DNA of 64,000 nucleotides, from the NCBI RefSeq assembly GCF_019399895.1, contig NC_091873.1:4100001-4164000 (forward strand), given 5' to 3'. This DNA comes from Cardiocondyla obscurior. Its lineage: Eukaryota > Arthropoda > Insecta > Hymenoptera > Formicidae. Each line of letters starts with the position of its first letter. The first letter of the stretch is position 1. A program made the position numbers and the translations under genes. This document shows positions 7,873 through 17,469 of the stretch, one piece after another. Under the pieces are notes generated by a model. It did no database searches and was not told where the DNA came from. It saw nothing but the letters and a program-made list of their open reading frames with translations.

Positions 7873-10800
7873 TTAAAGTCCGGCTTGGAATCTGACGGTT
7901 AGCTTCTTCTTCCTCGTACTTTGTCTCAAGGATGATTGAGGTTCTACTTCTTCTTCTTCTTCATCGTCATTCAAGATAAAGGCTGGTTTGACTCGATCCA
8001 TGCTGACAACTGTCTCCTTTCCTCTCTGCAATATCTTCAATGTTTTTCCGTAGTTTTTAATGACTTCAAACGGTCCTTCATATCTTGACTGCAAAGTGCC
8101 TGTCGGAATGTCCCTTCTTACAAATACTCGTTGTGCTTCTTGTAACCTTTTTGATACAAAAATCTGACTTTGTCCGTGTCTTCTAACTGTTGGTTTTAAT
8201 TGAGTCATCGTGTTCTTTAATAACTCAATGAAATCTTCACTCGGTGCTCTTGGCTGTTGAATTTTGTCTCCTAACATTGGTCCTGGTAGCCTTAAGTTCT
8301 CTCCATAAGTCATCTCTGCTGGAGTCGCTCTTAAGTCTTCTTTAAATGCTGCTCTGATGCCAAGTAATACTGTTGGTAGAACATCGACCCAATCATGTGT
8401 TTCATGACACTTAATTGCTGCTTTCAATTGCCTGTGGAATCTTTCGACCATTCCGTTTGCTGCTGGATGATAAGCTGTTGTTCTAATATGTTTACTTCCT
8501 GTCAGCTTCGTCAATCTTCCAAAAATTTCAGACTCGAACTGCCTCCCTTGATCTGTCGTAATCTTCTCGGGAACTCCAAATCTCGTGATCCAACCATTAA
8601 AAATATTTCTTGCTATCGTTTCTGCTGTGATGTCTTCTACCGGAATTGCTTCTGCCCATCTCGTAAATCTGTCAATGATAGTGAGACAATACTTCTTATT
8701 CCGAGAGACTGGCAATGGTCCTACGATGTCCACATGAATATGTTGAAATCTGCCTGTTGGTATTGGAAAGGTCCCGATTGGAGTTTTAGTGTGCCTTGTT
8801 ACCTTGTTCTTTTGACAAGAAATGCATGCCCTTGACCACTCGATACAATCTCTCCGAACATTTGGCCAAACGTAATTTTGTGTAACTAATTTGGTTGTTG
8901 TCCTTACTCCTGGGTGAGCTAATCCATGTAAGCTCGTAAATATTCTTCTCCTAAACCGAAGGCTTACGAATGGACGTTTCACTGCTGTTGTGTTGTCACA
9001 GTAGACTTCAATTTGAGTTCCAGGGACTTTCTCTTTTACAAGTTTCAATGAAGTATCTTCTTTCGTTAGGTACTCTTTTAATTCTTCATCTTCCTCTTGT
9101 GCTTTTGCAAGTTCTTCAATCGTAACTGTCTGTGATACAGCTTCAACTCTTGAGAGCGCATCAGCAACTGTGTTTTCCGACCCAGAAATATGTTGAATAT
9201 TTGTCGAAAATTGTGCAATGTATTCTAGATGTCTTGTTTGCCTAGGCGATGTTTTTCCTGGATCTTGCGCAAATGCATATATGATTGGCTTATGGTCCGT
9301 GAAGATAGTGAACTCTCTGCTTTCCAACATATGCTTGAAATGCTTCACTGCTGCATAAATAGCATATAGTTCTCTGTCATACGGTGAATATTTTCTTTGC
9401 GCCATTGTCAACTTCTTGCTGAAAAACGCCAATGGTCTTCTTTCTCCTTCCTTCTCCTGCTGAAGAACTGCTCCAATGGCTATGTCTGACGCATCTGTTG
9501 TGAGTGTTAATGCAGCTTTCGGATCTGGATGCTCAAGAAGTGTAGCTTTTGCGAGACTCTCTTTGCAGCTCTTAAAAGCATCTTGTAGCTCTGTTGTCCA
9601 AACTATTTTTGCATTTTTACTCTTCTTTGGTCCTTTCAATACCTCATTCAATATTGCTTGTTCTTTCGCTGCTTCTGGAATGAATCTTCTATAAAAATTT
9701 ATCATTCCCAGAAACTGTCGAAGTTGTTTCACCGTCTCAGGCTGCTTAAATTCTCTAATTGCTTCAATCTTGCTGGGAAGTGGTTGTGTTCCTTCTTGAT
9801 CTACTTGATATCCAAGATAATTGACGCTCTGCCTTCCAAAGCTGCATTTCGCTGTGTTGATCCGAATGCCGTATTTCTTTAATCGATCAAAAACTTGCTG
9901 AAGATGTTCTTTGTGTTCTTTCTTGTCCATTGATGCTATTAAAATATCATCAATATAGGCGTGGCAGAAGTCTAAACCCCTGAGCACTTCATCGATATGC
10001 CTTTGAAAAGTTTGTGCTGCATTTCTAAGGCCGAATGGCATGAATTTGTATTCATACAATCCGAATGGAGTCGTAATTGCTGTTTTTGGAACATCCTCTG
10101 GTGCAATCGGAATTTGATTATACGCCTTTTCCAGATCCAAAGTTGAAAATATCTTCTTCCCATTCAAAGTTTGTGCAAAATCTTCAATATGTGGAATTGG
10201 ATATCTGTCTGAAACTGTCCGATCATTCAACCTCCTGTAGTCTCCGCAAGGTCGCCATTTATTCTCTTTCTTAGGCACCATATGCAAAGGTGCTGCCCAT
10301 GCGCTCTGTGAAGGTTGAATAATTCCCTCTTCCAGCAGTTGCTTGAATTCTTCCTTGGCCGCTTTTAATTTCTCCATCGCAAGTCGCCTCGGCCTACAAT
10401 ATTCTGGTTGCCCTGGAGTTATCTGGATATGATGCTGTACCAACGGTCTTTCTTTCGCTCTTGGTCTTGCTCCTACTAACTCAGGATAGTCCTTGAGTAT
10501 TTTGTGATACTCATCGTCTTCTTTTATTGCCTTTATCGATATCATTGCAATCGCTTTGGTGTCGCCTTTCGCTCTCCATCCAGTTCGTCCATCAATGAGA
10601 CACGCTTTCCTGATATCCGGAAGGAGATGATAATAAGCCAAAAAGTCTGATCCGATTATTGGTGTAGTCACATCTGCCACTACGAATTTCCAAGAAAGAA
10701 CTCTTCTTAATCCAAAATCTGGTTGAAGATTGATCTCCCCATAAGTATGGATTGCCGTTCCATTCGCTGCGAATAATTCGTAGTCAGTTTTCTTGCTCCT

Positions 10801-10923
10801 ACTGCATCGGCTTCTTGGGAACACGCTTATATCGCTTCCGGTGTCGATCAGAAATCGAATCTTGCTTCTTTTATCTTTGATGAAAAGGCGGCGTGGCTTA
10901 AGGCTGTCACCACTGGCCGCCAT
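7873..10923 (-). CDS. pol: Gypsy-1 Pol polyprotein (protease, reverse transcriptase, RNase H, integrase)
   Basis: A 1016-codon intact frame. The aspartic protease has its DTGSD motif at residues 27-31. The reverse transcriptase active site YIDD lies at about residue 323, followed by an RNase H block starting at 'TTDASD'. The integrase has its HHCC zinc domain ('HGLAHPG', 'CISCQ') and catalytic D, D, E in 'DIVGPLP', 'TTDQGRQFE' and 'NGMVERFHR'. The C-terminus has an acidic run (EEEEE) and a basic tail, with no chromodomain. Its ATG (10923-10921) shares one base with the gag stop (TGATG), which suggests stop-restart or frameshift coupling. It is probably functional by sequence, but its 5' LTR is truncated. 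Confidence 0.95.
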   Translation of the reverse strand: MAASGDSLKPRRLFIKDKRSKIRFLIDTGSDISVFPRSRCSRSKKTDYELFAANGTAIHTYGEINLQPDFGLRRVLSWKFVVADVTTPIIGSDFLAYYHLLPDIRKACLIDGRTGWRAKGDTKAIAMISIKAIKEDDEYHKILKDYPELVGARPRAKERPLVQHHIQITPGQPEYCRPRRLAMEKLKAAKEEFKQLLEEGIIQPSQSAWAAPLHMVPKKENKWRPCGDYRRLNDRTVSDRYPIPHIEDFAQTLNGKKIFSTLDLEKAYNQIPIAPEDVPKTAITTPFGLYEYKFMPFGLRNAAQTFQRHIDEVLRGLDFCHAYIDDILIASMDKKEHKEHLQQVFDRLKKYGIRINTAKCSFGRQSVNYLGYQVDQEGTQPLPSKIEAIREFKQPETVKQLRQFLGMINFYRRFIPEAAKEQAILNEVLKGPKKSKNAKIVWTTELQDAFKSCKESLAKATLLEHPDPKAALTLTTDASDIAIGAVLQQEKEGERRPLAFFSKKLTMAQRKYSPYDRELYAIYAAVKHFKHMLESREFTIFTDHKPIIYAFAQDPGKTSPRQTRHLEYIAQFSTNIQHISGSENTVADALSRVEAVSQTVTIEELAKAQEEDEELKEYLTKEDTSLKLVKEKVPGTQIEVYCDNTTAVKRPFVSLRFRRRIFTSLHGLAHPGVRTTTKLVTQNYVWPNVRRDCIEWSRACISCQKNKVTRHTKTPIGTFPIPTGRFQHIHVDIVGPLPVSRNKKYCLTIIDRFTRWAEAIPVEDITAETIARNIFNGWITRFGVPEKITTDQGRQFESEIFGRLTKLTGSKHIRTTAYHPAANGMVERFHRQLKAAIKCHETHDWVDVLPTVLLGIRAAFKEDLRATPAEMTYGENLRLPGPMLGDKIQQPRAPSEDFIELLKNTMTQLKPTVRRHGQSQIFVSKRLQEAQRVFVRRDIPTGTLQSRYEGPFEVIKNYGKTLKILQRGKETVVSMDRVKPAFILNDDEEEEEVEPQSSLRQSTRKKKLTVRFQAGL

Positions 10924-11735
10924 CAGTGATCGCCTTTCTCGTTTTCCTTCTTGAAGTTACAGGGCTGCTCACATTTCCTGGCTTTTTCTTTAAATCTTTT
11001 ATGGAAAAAGCATATAGCTTCCCGATTGTTGCTTCTGAATTTGCTACGATTTCTTCCTCTTGAGAAATCTCTATCTCTGCTTCGGCTTCTCCAATTTAGT
11101 TTTGTTGAGAGTGCTGCTACTTGTCTTCTAAGTTTCTCTACAGCTTCCTCCAAGTTGGGCTCATTTTCTTTGAAATTCCTTTTTACTGCTGCTACTGTAG
11201 GAAGATTCCCGCTGACTTCCATAATTTTATCAGCTTGTTCAGCAACTTGCTCTAGAGGATCTCCATGCCTTGTTGCTAGAATAACCTGCATCTGGGTTGG
11301 AAGACGGCTGATCCAAAGCGTCCTTAAACGATCGTCTGCCATGTTTAATCCCGCAAGTGATTTAAGATGTCTCAGAAATTGTGTTGGTCTTCTATCGCCT
11401 AACTCTTCATGCTCCAACAATTGCCTCAATTTCTGCTCCTGCGACACTGCTAGTCTTTGTATCAGCGTTTTCTTGACGTTCTGATATCTTCCTTCAGCTG
11501 GTGGATCTCTGATCAGGTCCTTAATCTCCCTTGTATATTTTGTCTCTAACTGCGAGAGCGTGTATGCGTACTTAGTATTCTCTTGGGTGATTCCGCAAAT
11601 GGTAAATTGACTCTCTAGTTGTGCAAACCACAACTCCGGTTCATCAGGAATCATCGGTGGCATCCTCATTGCGACTCGGTTAATCTGTGCTGGTTCCGTA
11701 GATTCTGTCACCCCTGATGTCCCTGAAGTTGCCAT
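10923..11735 (-). CDS. gag: Gypsy-1 Gag
   Basis: A frame from the ATG at 11735, 12 bases downstream of the primer binding site. The frame is also open upstream through the primer site into the LTR, up to an ATG at 11804, but a start inside R/U5 is less likely. About 270 residues, with a Leu/Gln-rich capsid-like region ('PELWFAQLESQF', 'FLRHLKSLAG') and a C-terminal zinc motif of C-x2-H...C-x3-C form ('CFFHKRF', 'CEQPC') after an Arg/Ser-rich stretch. This CHCC arrangement is the hallmark of CsRn1-clade Gag rather than the usual CCHC. The stop overlaps the pol start. Confidence 0.9.
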   Translation of the reverse strand: MATSGTSGVTESTEPAQINRVAMRMPPMIPDEPELWFAQLESQFTICGITQENTKYAYTLSQLETKYTREIKDLIRDPPAEGRYQNVKKTLIQRLAVSQEQKLRQLLEHEELGDRRPTQFLRHLKSLAGLNMADDRLRTLWISRLPTQMQVILATRHGDPLEQVAEQADKIMEVSGNLPTVAAVKRNFKENEPNLEEAVEKLRRQVAALSTKLNWRSRSRDRDFSRGRNRSKFRSNNREAICFFHKRFKEKARKCEQPCNFKKENEKGDH

Positions 11736-11746
11736 CTCCTCTTCGT

Positions 11747-11763
11747 CCTCGTCGGGGTCACCA
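11747..11763 (-). other. Gypsy-1 primer binding site, tRNA-Trp
   Basis: The minus strand reads TGGTGACCCCGACGAGG, beginning right after the LTR end. The first 14 bases match the complement of the 3' end of metazoan tRNA-Trp, the primer used by CsRn1-type elements. Confidence 0.8.
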
Positions 11764-12214
11764 GTTATGGTTGAATCAGTTGTTCTCCAGATGTTTTTCA
11801 ACATATATTTATTTAATCTTACAATTAATTAACAATATTAACTTTGTGATTCTATAAGCGGCGCCCCTTTTGGCTGGGCGCCTATTCAAAATGCCGAAGA
11901 CCTTAGTCTTGTCGGCGTTCTCTATAGCTCAGGTGTGGTTCTGTAAGTGTGACCAGGATTGGTCCCCACTTGTCGTCTCCGGGGTACTTAATAGGGAAGA
12001 TCTCAGCTCTCTGCGTTGCTTCGATGATCTCCGCTCCTTCAGTCTGAGTTGCTTTGCTGTTCTCTGCTCTATTGGTCTGCGTTGCTTGGTCGATCTCTGC
12101 TCCTTCTGTCTGTACCTCTGCTTCCACCTTAGGTGTTTCCGCCTGAACTGCCGCCTCAGCTGTGGATGCCTCGGCTGGACTTTCCTCCAGTTGAGTTCTC
12201 GGGATGTCAATCGG
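11764..12214 (-). repeat. Gypsy-1 5' LTR, truncated to its 3' half
   Basis: About 451 bp matching 6882-7332 of LTR1. It stops at 'atgtcaatcgggg', where the sequence jumps into the polypurine tract of the inverted LTR. The missing part is the U3 side, so the promoter expected in U3 is lost. Confidence 0.85.
11903..12214 (-). pseudogene. C-terminal half of the LTR ORF in the truncated LTR
   Basis: The last roughly 100 codons of the LTR accessory ORF, including the TQT repeat, survive in the truncated LTR. The frame continues by chance across the fusion into inverted LTR sequence to 12286. One change against the other copies is visible in the 'gctgaggc.gcagtt' region. Confidence 0.7.
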
Positions 12215-12219
12215 GGTCC

Positions 12220-13193
12220 TGTAGCGGTCGACGCATTTGTGAACGCAGCATAATGCGTCGTCTGCTACAGTATAGGTTAATTTCATAACCTATTCACTAT
12301 GACAGCTTGAGCTGTCATCGAGGGGAGTTTGCTTCCACTCCGCCAGGTGGATTGGAGGCAAATTCAATTCTCGATAGTAAAAATGGCCAGCCAACTGGTC
12401 ATATACTGGACCAGTTGACCGGTCAAAGTCGCTAATGATCCGCTCTGGTAATAGTGGTCAAAGGCCAAAAGTGTTGTAATCTGCCGAGGTGTGCGCCTAA
12501 CATACGGAAGCACCCGAGGCAAAAAGTGTTGTAATCAGATGAGCAAAATCTCTTATAAAAGAGTGCGGAGAGGGAAGAAGGCCAAGAGGATAATTACTCC
12601 AGCTTTCTTACCATCATCCCCGGAAAGCGAGAAGGAGAATCGTCCTAAGATCCTAAGCATCGAGGACTTCCGAGGAAAAGTAACCATCCTACCGAAGAGA
12701 GGGCTCGACAAAGGAGTAGAATTTTTCCCTTGGAAACTCATCCCGATTGACATCCCGAGAACTCAACTGGAGGAAAGTCCAGCCGAGGCATCCACAGCTG
12801 AGGCCGCAGTTCAGGCGGAAACACCTAAGGTGGAAGCAGAGGTACAGACAGAAGGAGCAGAGATCGACCAAGCAACGCAGACCAATAGAGCAGAGAACAG
12901 CAAAGCAACTCAGACTGAAGGAGCGGAGATCATCGAAGCAACGCAGAGAGCTGAGATCTTCCCTATTAAGTACCCCGGAGACGACAAGTGGGGACCAATC
13001 CTGGTCACACTTACAGAACCACACCTGAGCTATAGAGAACGCCGACAAGACTAAGGTCTTCGGCATTTTGAATAGGCGCCCAGCCAAAAGGGGCGCCGCT
13101 TATAGAATCACAAAGTTAATATTGTTAATTAATTGTAAGATTAAATAAATATATGTTGAAAAACATCTGGAGAACAACTGATTCAACCATAAC
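12220..13193 (+). repeat. Gypsy-1 third LTR, full length, inverted
   Basis: The 974 bp reverse complement of LTR1, from TGTAGC at 12220 to CATAAC at 13193. It is preceded by seven bases of polypurine tract (12213-12219). The outer end abuts TGGTCGAAAGG of the polymerase gene. Confidence 0.9.
12539..13054 (+). CDS. LTR-encoded accessory protein, second intact copy
   Basis: The same 171-codon ORF as at 7021-7536, now on plus, with an identical predicted protein including the 11-residue TQT repeat (KATQT codons at 12902-12916). Two intact copies in one insertion only reflect the duplicated LTR and are not independent evidence of constraint. Confidence 0.65.
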   Translation: MSKISYKRVRRGKKAKRIITPAFLPSSPESEKENRPKILSIEDFRGKVTILPKRGLDKGVEFFPWKLIPIDIPRTQLEESPAEASTAEAAVQAETPKVEAEVQTEGAEIDQATQTNRAENSKATQTEGAEIIEATQRAEIFPIKYPGDDKWGPILVTLTEPHLSYRERRQD

Positions 13194-13198
13194 TGGTC

Positions 13199-14875
13199 GA
13201 AAGGTTGGACGACTCACGCTTACCATCACGTGAAAAATTCTATAGTTCATTAACGGGTGAAACAGTATCTGAAAGCGATTACGCATACGCCGTTGATATC
13301 TGGTGTCGGTTCTTTATTCAATTGCTCGGAGAGTACAGTGATCTGTATTTGAAAACTGATGTCTTGTTGTTGGCCGATATATTTGAAAATTTTAGAGATA
13401 GTTGTATAACGAGTTATGGGCTTGACTCAGCGTATTATTATACATTACCTGGTTTTACGTGGGATGCAATGTTGAAACATACTGGCATTACATTTGAACT
13501 TCTTACAGATATTGATATGGTTATGTTCGTTGAACGCGGTATTCGAGGCAGCTTAAGTCAATGTTCAAATCGATATGCACACGCCAACAACAAGTACATG
13601 CAGTCGTATGATCAATCAAAACCATCATCGTATTTGATATACTATGTTAATAATTTGTACGGTTGGGCGATGTGCCAGCCATTGCCCTACGCGGATTTTC
13701 AATGGATTGATAACGCTAGTAATTTTGATATACTAAGCGTACCGCTTGATTCACCCGTTGGTTATTTTCTCGAGGTCGACTTAGAATATCCTCAAGGTTT
13801 ACATGATGCACACACTGACCTACCGTTTTGTCCAACACGCGATAAGCCACCCGGTAAACGGCAGGAGAAGCTCCTTACAACGTTGAGCGATAAAAAACGT
13901 TACATCATTCATTATCGCAACGTGCAGCAATGTATGCGTCATGGTCTTTGCGTTACAAAAATACATCGCGTATTAAAATTTAAATAATCGTCATGGCTTC
14001 GCGCATATATTGAGTTTAACACAACATTTAGAACTGCAGCAACAAATAATTTTGAAAAGAATTTATATAAATTAATGAACAATGCGGTATTTTGCAAAAC
14101 CATGGAAAATATACGCAATCACGTCGATGTAAAGCTCATAACACAATGAGAAGGTATATTCGGTGCTGAAGCGTTGATTGGGAAGCCAAATTTTCACAGT
14201 CGTAGCGTTTTTGCTGAAAATCTTGTGGCGATTGAAATGTGTAAACTCGAGATAAAATTTAATAAGCCGATTTATGTTGGTATTAGCATTCTTGACATAT
14301 CCAAGACATGCTTATATGAATTTCATCACGAGTACATGCAACCATTGTATCACGATAAATGTAAAGTAATGTACACTGACACAGATAGTCTCATATATTA
14401 TATCGAGTGTGATGACGTATATGAGACAATAAAACATGACAACAGATTCAATACGAGCGACTACGCACCCGACAATGTATATGATATTCCACTCGTCAAT
14501 AAAAAAGTGCCCGGTTTGATGAAAAATGAGAACAATGGTGCGATTATGACCGAATTTATAGGACTTAGATCAAAAATGTACGCTTTACGAGTCGATGGTA
14601 AAAGTGATACGAAAACGATTAAAGGTGTAAAAAATAATATTGTAGCAAAGACGATAGCATTCGATGATTATGTGCGATGTTTGCGGGAGGAAATCGAAAT
14701 GACTCGACAGCAGACGTGTATAAGATCGAAGTTGCATGAGGTGTATACCATACGCAAAAAGAAAATTGCTTTAAGTCCATACGATGATAAGCGATATATC
14801 GTACCCGATTCTACGAAAACTTTACCATTGGGACTGTCACGTCCTAATAAACGTAATAATTTAGTCCGTTTTTGA
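13199..14875 (+). pseudogene. polB: Maverick/Polinton DNA polymerase B, C-terminal part, broken
   Basis: This is the continuation of the gene interrupted at 6861, covering the protein-primed-type insertion, palm and thumb. The 'DLYLKTDVLLLADIFENF' block and the 'VNNLYGWAM' motif A block are clear, and motif C YTDTDS lies at 14380-14397. Inactivating changes are the missing catalytic Asp codon of motif A (near 13646; the family has an Asp immediately before VNN), a frameshift near 13980, a Cys for the Gly of the motif B region ('NNAVFCKTMEN') and an in-frame TGA at 14148. The gene stops at 14875. It would copy the element from a terminal-protein primer. The polymerase is dead. Confidence 0.9.
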
Positions 14876-14941
14876 GTCAATTCATTTAAGAATTTTACCC
14901 GGGACCGGACAAGGATTGTAAAATTATTTCTTTATTTTTTT

Positions 14942-15193
14942 TTAATCGTCTGGACCGAAAAGATAGAGATTTCTATAAGTCACAAATCGCGGATCTGTTT
15001 TAGGAATATTATTAAAATTCGGATAATTGATCTGGAAATCAATCGGAATTAATTTATGCTTCGGTTTGATAAACTCAATGATTTGATTTAATTTCTGGAT
15101 TAAGGAAGAGGGAATTTGTTTCGTTTCTAGAGCTCTTTTGACTTGGTATCGGAGTCGTTTTAGTTGAACTCGTTTACCGGCGCGTTTCTTCAT
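14942..15193 (-). CDS. Small basic ORF in the solo LTR
   Basis: 83 codons from the ATG at 15193 with a very basic N-terminus (KKRAGKR) and a central 'KHKLIPIDFQINYP' segment. KLIPID also occurs in the Gypsy-1 LTR protein ('PWKLIPIDIP'), which may be chance. Just upstream (15233-15355 on minus) another frame reads about 43 codons ending in 'FSAAVAKQMN', preceded by a possible TTTCTGCAG splice acceptor. The LTR transcript may therefore be spliced. Position downstream of a TATA box in an LTR parallels the Gypsy-2 arrangement. Function unknown. Confidence 0.4.
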   Translation of the reverse strand: MKKRAGKRVQLKRLRYQVKRALETKQIPSSLIQKLNQIIEFIKPKHKLIPIDFQINYPNFNNIPKTDPRFVTYRNLYLFGPDD

Positions 15194-15727
15194 TTAACAA
15201 AATTCCAAATTCTTAATTCATTTGTTTAGCGACGGCAGCAGAAAATCTCCAGAAATCTCTCTGCGCGCGCTCCATTAAGAAGCGACCAAACCGATCGCAA
15301 CACTCTTTGTTCGCGAGGTTCTGCAGAAACACTTTCAAGGAGTATCACAAAATAATAACTAATAATATTTAAATTTAACTTCTTTTGATTTAAAAATCCG
15401 ACACCAAAATCAAATTCAATCGAAATAAATATTGAAATTAAATTAACAAAAACAATTTATTTAAAATTAAATATTTACTTTAATTCCAAATCAAAATATC
15501 AATTCTCTTACAATTTCTCAATTGATCTCAGGTCTCAATCTCTCAAAATCTCTAGCTCAGTTTTCCAAATTCTCTCGCTCAATTATTCTTCGAGACTCGA
15601 TCGGAGTCAAGCAAACTCTTTCTGACCATCAACCGTTTTACATTGGCCAAATGATAATGAATGTCACTTTTACTCTTAGCTTGATTATTCTTAACTCAAC
15701 TAACTAACTCGCATTTCTTCGCACGCT

Positions 15728-15735
15728 CTTTTATA
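15728..15735 (-). promoter_or_regulatory. TATA box in the solo LTR
   Basis: TATAAAAG on minus, roughly 300 bp from the LTR start and 500 bp before the small ORF. Confidence 0.45.
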
Positions 15736-16154
15736 TGGTGTGTATCCCCTTGTCCCCGCTAAAGACTTATTCAACCACCTCTTTTAAAATCAAGGAGGAA
15801 GGGTACTTTAAGATCGATAATTTCATATAGCTAATTAGTAACAGCTCTACCCGTTGATGTTTGATCGATAAAATCATATAGCTTATTCGCCTCGGTCCCC
15901 GATGGTAACCCCCTCGGTCCCACCTGGTGTCAGTCACTTATTGTTCTTTAAATAGAATTGGTTTTATATTTCGTTACATTCCAAAGTTTATTCCCACAGT
16001 TTATAATTTAAATATTAAATTTGTCAGCATGTGACAGGACATTATAAAATACAATTGTAACAAAAAAATGCTAGTATATTTTCTCAGTTTTATATACACT
16101 TATGTATTACATATAATAATGTATATGAATGTAAAATAAAAAAAACTGTATCTA

Positions 16155-17093
16155 CTATACAACATTATTTTTATGTATCCATGAATTGTGAGAATTGTTA
16201 AATCTTAACCATTTTACAAAAACATTATTTCCTTTTTTTCGCAACACTTTTTCAATGAGATATACATCGGGATTTTTCACACGAAGTAACTCCTGTTCTT
16301 AAAATCCTCCAGCTATAGGTTTTCCAAGAGAATCCACCAGGTGATATGTTGCTGAGTTAGTTTGCAGCACTTTAACGATTTTAAATACTTTTGTGGTCCA
16401 GTTAGGCGTGTAACCTTTCTCAAATATCGTTTTGAATTTACTCACACGTACAGAATCGCCCACTTTAAATCGCGTTAGAGCTGCGATTTTTACACGACTG
16501 TACACCGTTGTTAAGAGTTTGTTTGCGATTGTCGGAGTAACATCAACAGGTCGCATTCCGATAGTTCGATGCTTTCGTGCATTGTAATTTGAAACGAGTT
16601 GGTGCAGCGAATCGATCCATTTATAGTTTCCATTGAGTGTAAACATCTTCCACATGTTATTTTTAAGCGTTCTATTAAACCATTTTACAACTGACCCTTT
16701 CATTGCAGAATACGTAGAATAGTGGTTAATATAATGTTTTTTCATGAGCTTCTGCATATTTGCATTGTAAAATTCTTTTTCTTTGTCAGTCTGTAAATTT
16801 TTTGGACATCTGTTGTAATCTGTAAATATCTTCACAATCGCCTTAGCAACTTCGCTACCACTCTTCGTCTTTAACGGAATAGTCCATGCATGTTTGCTTA
16901 ACACATCGATAACGGTGAGAATATAGTGGTAGCTTTTGTTGACACGTATGTAAGGACGCATCTCGACGATATCAGCTTGCCACAGATCATCATATCCGCA
17001 CACTATGACATGTCTTCGAGGAAAATTTTTTTTCGCTGGAGCATGCAATTTATTTACCAACTGCTTCTTTTCAAGACTTGATGTTGCAGACAT
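16155..17093 (-). pseudogene. int: Maverick integrase with C-terminal chromodomain, inactivated
   Basis: An ATG at 17093 opens a retroviral-type integrase core. The catalytic positions are D in 'WQADIVEM', D in 'LQTDKEKEF', and a third block 'VVKWFNRTLKNNMW' where the conserved Glu is Lys. A TAA at 16299 interrupts the frame. The same frame then continues 48 codons to 16155 and encodes a chromodomain-like end ('LIEKVLRKKGNNVFVKWLRF', 'NSWIHKNNV'). Maverick integrases insert the element DNA, and the chromodomain presumably guides targeting. Both the Glu-to-Lys change and the stop would inactivate it. The ATG overlaps the stop of the gene upstream (TAATG), as in a polycistron-like block. Confidence 0.85.
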
Positions 17094-17464
17094 TATTTAT
17101 TATTCGATATTTGTTGTATAAATTTAGTTTTTTCAGTGGAGCGTGTTTTTAGCACATCCTGTACATTACGTTGTAATATTTCTATTTTTGTATTCAATTC
17201 CTTCAGTTGATCTTGTAATATGCATACGTTTTGTTGAACATATCGTTTATTGACTGCATCATCATCGTCTGAAGGTTCTGCAACATGCTTAATTTTGTAT
17301 GACCTCGCATCATAATCAGTAGCTGTTACGCACAGAGCGTTATCACGCACGTAATTTCTAAGTAACACACTGCATCGATCATGCGAGTCCACACCGCGTC
17401 TTGTAAGCGATATTCCAAACTTGTTGATCGGCATTTCAGTACACACTGAATGAATCGTTGACAT
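17093..17464 (-). CDS. Maverick small coiled-coil protein, fibre-like
   Basis: 123 codons, intact. Residues 1-60 form a conserved N-terminal region ('PINKFGISLTRRGVDSHDR'), then 'DDDAVNKRYV' near residues 68-77 introduces a heptad-like coiled coil to the C-terminus. The AVNKRYV turn before a coiled coil resembles a motif seen in phage tail-fibre proteins, so a trimeric virion spike or structural role is a reasonable guess. This gene recurs next to integrase in hymenopteran Mavericks as far as I recall. It is the only internal Maverick gene here without a visible lesion. Confidence 0.6.
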   Translation of the reverse strand: MSTIHSVCTEMPINKFGISLTRRGVDSHDRCSVLLRNYVRDNALCVTATDYDARSYKIKHVAEPSDDDDAVNKRYVQQNVCILQDQLKELNTKIEILQRNVQDVLKTRSTEKTKFIQQISNNK

Positions 17465-17469
17465 GTGTA

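Larger units (their letters stand above)
6882..13193 (-). mobile_element. Gypsy-1: Ty3/Gypsy element (CsRn1-like) with an aberrant inverted LTR
   Basis: In minus orientation the order is truncated 5' LTR (11764-12214), tRNA-Trp primer site, gag, pol, polypurine tract and 3' LTR (6882-7855). A third, full-length LTR in plus orientation (12220-13193) is fused to the truncated one, so both outer ends of the insertion are U5 ends. The tRNA-Trp primer site, the CHCC Gag zinc motif, and a Pol without chromodomain all fit the CsRn1 clade (established knowledge of the family). No target duplication is visible (tataa against tggtc), and the host polymerase gene has lost its middle. LTR1 and LTR3 have the same length, 974 bp, and I noticed a single difference between them by eye, so the event is recent. 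Confidence 0.9.
14911..16036 (-). repeat. Solo LTR of another Gypsy-like family (about 1.1 kb)
   Basis: Inserted between the polymerase and integrase genes. In minus orientation it starts TGTCACATG at 16036. GGAC flanks both sides (14907-14910 and 16037-16040) as a 4-bp target duplication. The other end is either 14911 or, if TG...CA ends are required, 14917. It has a TATAAAAG box at 15728-15735 and a short ORF near its 3' side. No internal region or second LTR is present. Confidence 0.6.

Noticed and set aside
10951..11484. 177-codon plus-strand ORF opposite Gypsy-1 gag
   Set aside because: Leu/Ser/Cys-rich antisense shadow of the charged Gag helices.
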